From: Elusimicrobium simillimum
GTDB lineage: Bacteria > Elusimicrobiota > Elusimicrobia > Elusimicrobiales > Elusimicrobiaceae
DNA: 64,000 nucleotides
Assembly (NCBI RefSeq): GCF_049639735.1
Contig: NZ_JBEVVA010000003.1
Span: forward strand, 1,116,001-1,180,000
Reading direction: 5' to 3'
A program made the position numbers and the translations under genes. Under the pieces are notes generated by a model that searched no databases, had not been told where the DNA came from, and saw only the letters and a program-made list of their open reading frames with translations. Below, piece after piece: positions 60,665 through 64,000 of this stretch. Within the stretch, counting starts at the first letter, position 1; every line of letters begins with the position of its first letter.

Positions 60665-62857
60665 ATGAACTTTATAGAAAATATTTTCGCCGCCGCCCAC
60701 GCCAACGGGCAAACCGCCCTTACCGAGGCGCAGTGCTACCAGGTTTTTAACCGCCTTGGTTTAGAAACGCCCAAGTGGCAGTTATTTGATATGGACGGCG
60801 AAAATTTTGAAGCTATAATATCATCTTTTGACGGCGACAAGCTGGCCTTAAAAATATCCTCGCCCGATATTCTGCACAAAACAGAAGTAGGCGGCGTAAA
60901 AATAGTAACCAAAACGGAAGCAAAAAAAACCTTTGAAGAATTTAAAAAGAAATTTCCCAAGGCCGAGGGGGTGCTGGCGGTGGAATTTGTAAAGTACACC
61001 CCATTTACCCTTGGCACAGAGCTTATGCTTGGCGTACGCGCGGACGAGGCCTTTGGCCCGCTTACAGTGCTTGGCCTGGGCGGTACGGGGGCGGAGTTTC
61101 TTACTAAAAATTTGAAACCGGGCGCCAGCCCAAGCATAGCGCTAAGCGCCAATGTGCACCCTGAGGAGTTTGTATCAAATAACCTTGCCGCCCATTACAT
61201 GCACGGCCTTGTGCGCGGCGCCAAAAAGCACGCGGACATAAAACTGCTTACCAAATGGGTAAGCGCTATGAGCACGCTTATCAATTACTTTTCAGACGAA
61301 GCAGGCAATGCCTGGACCGTGGAAGAAGCAGAAATTAACCCGCTTGCCGTAAGTGAGGGCAAGCTGGTGGCGTTAGACGGCGTAATCCGCTTCCGCCAAG
61401 CAGAGAGCAAAACCCGCTCGCTGCCAAGCAAAGAGGGGCTGCGCAGTTTACTGCGCCCAAACAGCGTCGGCGTAGTGGGCGTGAGCGAGAAAAACATGAA
61501 CATGGGCAGGATTATACTTAACAATATAATTTCCGCCGGCATGGCCAAAGAAAATATCTATATAGTAAAACCCGGCGAAACTAAAGAAATAGACGGCGTA
61601 CCCTGCTACGCAACTTGCGCTGATTTGCCTGCCAAAATAGACTGCCTTATCATAACAGTACCCGCGGCCGCCGCGCCCGACGTTATTAAAGACGCCGCCG
61701 CCAGCGGTAAAATTAAAAGTATAGTTTTAATTTCCGGCGGAGTGGGGGAAAAGGAAGGCAGCGAAGGTTTAAAAGAAGATATAGAAAACCTGATAGTAGA
61801 AGCCCGCAAAACCAACCCCGACTTTATGCTTAACGGCGGCAATTCTTTGGGCATAGTGTCTAACCCATCCAAGGTTAACACGCTTTTTATTCCCAAGAAC
61901 AAGCTTACCCCGCCGCTGGGCGTTAACGAAAAACTTAAACCTTGCGCGTTTTTAAGCCAAAGCGGGGCGTTTGTAGTATCCACGCTTAGCAAAAACCCGT
62001 GGTTAAAACCTGTTTACAGCGTAACAGTAGGCAACCAGCTTGACGCTACGGTTACAGACTACGCCTCTTACGCCGTGGAAGATGAAGACGTAAAAGTACT
62101 GCTGCTTTATATAGAAGGCTTTAAATTTATGGACGGCAGAAACTTAGTCAATGTAGTAGAACGCGCCAAGGAACTGAATAAAGACGTTATAATCTATAAG
62201 GCTGGCAGAACAGCGGCGGGCCAAAAGGCTGTTATGGGGCACACGGCCTCGATAGCGGGCTCCTACACCGTTACCAAAACCTTGCTTGAGCGCGCGGGCG
62301 CTATAATGGCGGACACGTTTGAGGAATTTGAAACGTTGGCCAACATGTGCATGTCTTACAACAGGACCAACGGCAAAACATTTATGATAAGCAACGGCGG
62401 CTTTGAAACCAGCGGCATGGCCGACAATATTGAAGACGGCGACGTTATAACCTGCCCGTTCCCGTCTGACAAACTAAAAGAAGAAATGAAAGCCGTACTT
62501 AAAACCTATAAACTTGACAGCATTGTAGACGTGCGCAACCCCTTTGACATCACGCCCATGGCGCCCGACGCCGCCTACTTTGACATAATATCCGCCGCCG
62601 CCAAAAGCGGCGAGTACGGCCAAATAGTGTATTCCATGATACCGCTGTCCCCCGTGGTAAAAACTTTGCCCGAGGAAAACCCCGATGTTTTTGCCAAACT
62701 GGCCAAGCTAAAAGAAGAAACAGGCTTACCCGTATACGTTGTGGTGGCGGGGGGAGAGAAGTTTGACGTTTACGCCAGTATGGGCCGCGCGGAAGGGTTT
62801 GTTGTAATGCGCGACGCCGACAAGCTGGTAAAAATGATAACCAAGTTTGTTAAGTAA
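60665..62857 (+). CDS. Acetyl-CoA synthetase (ADP-forming), beta-alpha fusion
   Basis: This 730-residue enzyme interconverts acetyl-CoA, ADP and phosphate with acetate, CoA and ATP. The ATP-grasp (beta) domain comes first (1-235, LALKISSPDILHKTEVGGV), then the CoA-binding domain (about 255-345, GVVGVSEKNMNMG) and ligase domain (about 365-725). The phospho-His is His526 in MGHTASIAG. In most single-chain homologs the alpha part comes first, so the order is reversed here. It completes a PFOR route from pyruvate to acetate with substrate-level ATP gain. Other acyl-CoA substrates are possible. CGAGG precedes the ATG. Confidence 0.92.
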   Translation: MNFIENIFAAAHANGQTALTEAQCYQVFNRLGLETPKWQLFDMDGENFEAIISSFDGDKLALKISSPDILHKTEVGGVKIVTKTEAKKTFEEFKKKFPKAEGVLAVEFVKYTPFTLGTELMLGVRADEAFGPLTVLGLGGTGAEFLTKNLKPGASPSIALSANVHPEEFVSNNLAAHYMHGLVRGAKKHADIKLLTKWVSAMSTLINYFSDEAGNAWTVEEAEINPLAVSEGKLVALDGVIRFRQAESKTRSLPSKEGLRSLLRPNSVGVVGVSEKNMNMGRIILNNIISAGMAKENIYIVKPGETKEIDGVPCYATCADLPAKIDCLIITVPAAAAPDVIKDAAASGKIKSIVLISGGVGEKEGSEGLKEDIENLIVEARKTNPDFMLNGGNSLGIVSNPSKVNTLFIPKNKLTPPLGVNEKLKPCAFLSQSGAFVVSTLSKNPWLKPVYSVTVGNQLDATVTDYASYAVEDEDVKVLLLYIEGFKFMDGRNLVNVVERAKELNKDVIIYKAGRTAAGQKAVMGHTASIAGSYTVTKTLLERAGAIMADTFEEFETLANMCMSYNRTNGKTFMISNGGFETSGMADNIEDGDVITCPFPSDKLKEEMKAVLKTYKLDSIVDVRNPFDITPMAPDAAYFDIISAAAKSGEYGQIVYSMIPLSPVVKTLPEENPDVFAKLAKLKEETGLPVYVVVAGGEKFDVYASMGRAEGFVVMRDADKLVKMITKFVK

Positions 62858-62865
62858 ATTACAAT

Positions 62866-62896
62866 AAAAAAGCCCCGCAAAACGCGGGGCTTTTTT
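62866..62896. terminator. Bidirectional terminator
   Basis: AAAAAAGCCCCGC/GCGGGGCTTTTTT lies between the convergent synthetase and 62900 genes. Confidence 0.85.
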
Positions 62897-62899
62897 ATA

Positions 62900-63916
62900 T
62901 TAGTATATCTCTATACTGTCAAAAACCGCGTCTGAAACCGCGTCCCTGCTGTTCTCCACTCTGTGGGTGGCGGCAATTGTCCACAGGTCGTTACCGTCAA
63001 CACACACCATAACTTTGTTTCTGGTGGAAAGACCTTTTAGGGTAAAGTCGCGGCGCTCACAGTCCACATTATCAATATTAACGGGCATAATTTCATAGTC
63101 AGATTTGCTGAAGGGAAAGTGCTCCATAATACTGTTAAACATTGTTTCTATATCCGGCTCCCCGTAAAACGTTGAGTGCCTTAGGGAAAACGCCAGGCCC
63201 GTAACATCACTGTCATAGGAGTAAACCTGATGTTCTGCTATTATTTCTTTAAACGCGGGGTCAGTAATTTCAGGCTCAAGAGTGAGAGTATAGGGGAACT
63301 CCACGCTTATACCGCCCTCAAGGTACTGCCTGGACGCTTGGGGTACGGTTTTAAGCGGCGGCGGCGTTTTAAACTCCGCCGCGAAGCTAAAGTATAAAAC
63401 AATAAAAGTAAATATTAAAGCAAGAATATCAGATATAACCAAAAAACCTTCCTTCTTACTTACGCCGCCGGTACCGTTAATAATAACCTGCATTACGGTA
63501 AGCAATACCGCCTGCACAAGCATGAAAAATATAACAAATAACAGCACAGGCATAATTTTAAACAGTATTTGTATAAATATTAATACAAGCGGGATAATAT
63601 AGAGAGCGGCGCTCTTTTTATATTTATTTACCAAAATCTCCGTCAGCGGGAAAATAAATATGAGCGAAAACACCGCGCGCCAAAACGGCATTATTTTGGA
63701 ATATGCCGGTGTGTTTTTCTTAAGCGTAGCCCATTGTTTATAGCACCAAAACGCTATGTAAACGCCCATAGTAAAAAACATTAAAATAAAAACTTTTACC
63801 GGGGATATTCTTCTAAACACCGGCGGGGTGTTGTCTGGCTGCTTGGCAGGCTGCGCAGGTGCGGGGGGAATATTTTGCGCGTCCGCTAAATTATTATTAA
63901 CATAAATTCTTTGCAT
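62900..63916 (-). CDS. Membrane protein with DUF4234-like N-terminal domain, unknown
   Basis: This 338-residue protein has a Pro/Ala-rich N-terminus (to about 35). Five or so hydrophobic helices follow (45-185; VKVFILMFFTMGVYIAFWCYKQW resembles DUF4234), then an extracytoplasmic domain of about 140 residues (QYLEGGISVEFPYTLTLEPEI onward) with one Cys pair. The soluble part resembles lipoprotein-like domains of the PsbP or DUF1795 kind but this is uncertain. It starts 15 bp after the stop of the partial upstream gene, with AGGAGAAC before the ATG, so they share a transcript. Confidence 0.68.
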   Translation of the reverse strand: MQRIYVNNNLADAQNIPPAPAQPAKQPDNTPPVFRRISPVKVFILMFFTMGVYIAFWCYKQWATLKKNTPAYSKIMPFWRAVFSLIFIFPLTEILVNKYKKSAALYIIPLVLIFIQILFKIMPVLLFVIFFMLVQAVLLTVMQVIINGTGGVSKKEGFLVISDILALIFTFIVLYFSFAAEFKTPPPLKTVPQASRQYLEGGISVEFPYTLTLEPEITDPAFKEIIAEHQVYSYDSDVTGLAFSLRHSTFYGEPDIETMFNSIMEHFPFSKSDYEIMPVNIDNVDCERRDFTLKGLSTRNKVMVCVDGNDLWTIAATHRVENSRDAVSDAVFDSIEIY

Positions 63917-63931
63917 AGTTCTCCTATAACG

Positions 63932-64000
63932 TTATTTATCTGAAATTATGCAGCGTTTTTTACCTGCTTTTATAAAAACTTCTCTTGTATCCACAAAATA
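63932..64000 (-). CDS. C-terminal end of an unidentified protein (cut by window edge)
   Basis: Only the last 22 codons are inside the window (ending REVFIKAGKKRCIISDK before TAA at 63932-63934). They are in frame without stops up to the edge and lie 15 bp before the 62900 gene on the same strand. The fragment is too short to identify. Confidence 0.5.
   Translation of the reverse strand, partial: YFVDTREVFIKAGKKRCIISDK

Overview
The window looks like a stretch of an Elusimicrobiota chromosome, probably a gut Elusimicrobium relative. The basis is the set of prepilin genes sharing a near-identical start (GFTLIELLVVVLIIGILAA followed by LPQY and KAVEKSR), the fermentative set (pyruvate:ferredoxin oxidoreductase, ADP-forming acetyl-CoA synthetase), the Gram-negative envelope (autotransporter, AsmA, lipoproteins) and the many small signal-peptide proteins ending in Ala-Gln at the cleavage site. 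This is inference from family content. No rRNA is present to settle it. There is no prophage, insertion sequence or CRISPR array.

Layout. 1-6.6 kb: guaA (cut by the window edge) and glnA with a leader that looks like a transcription attenuator, a K+/H+ antiporter, a DEAD-box helicase with an altered DEAD motif, and a PEGA lipoprotein. 6.7-11.4 kb: tRNA-Arg(CCU), three prepilins, a GH13 alpha-amylase broken by a 5-bp duplication, and two related secreted proteins. 11.4-20.6 kb: marR-sigma factor-apt operon, CPBP protease with a perfect operator palindrome, yjdF, an MFS transporter, a 126-bp tandem repeat, yggS-yggU, a DnaJ/CbpA protein and a 5'-nucleotidase-like protein. 20.7-32.3 kb: secreted proteins, a ferritin-like protein, the GGGtGRT/NifU-like pair, a SIS protein, asnS, a ChaN/EreA-like secreted protein and tRNA-Ala(CGC). 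32.6-43.5 kb: pyruvate:ferredoxin oxidoreductase, four paralogous exported proteins, aquaporin and an MFS transporter. 43.6-53.4 kb: a putative operon of a 1,544-residue PAS/GAF protein, an HExxH exported peptidase and a Pmp-like autotransporter, then a protein with a type-A-like C-terminal sorting domain. 54-64 kb: two small secreted paralogs, an AsmA protein broken at a C-run, an ankyrin protein, DUF1232, ADP-forming acetyl-CoA synthetase and a DUF4234-like membrane protein.

The most interesting signal is a shared promoter architecture. Six promoters carry a roughly 35-45 bp palindrome (half-site close to TAGGTCCTTTGGCC), and its promoter-proximal GGCC (or GACC) lies 22-24 bp upstream of a TANNAT -10 box. 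All six drive genes for secreted proteins of unknown function: 9003 (and perhaps 9676), 20769, 31235, 31744, 37600, and the 41344-40211-39010 operon. Four of the targets form a paralogous exported family with a conserved C-terminal motif ending in KTGR or a close variant. This looks like a dedicated, undescribed regulon for envelope or secreted proteins.

Metabolically, amylase (if functional), PFOR and the ADP-forming synthetase would take starch-derived sugar through pyruvate and acetyl-CoA to acetate with ATP formation. glnA and guaA handle glutamine. Three genes (amylase, a small secreted protein, AsmA) carry frameshifts. Two of these lie in C-runs one base short of frame, so either assembly error or phase-variable switching must be considered.
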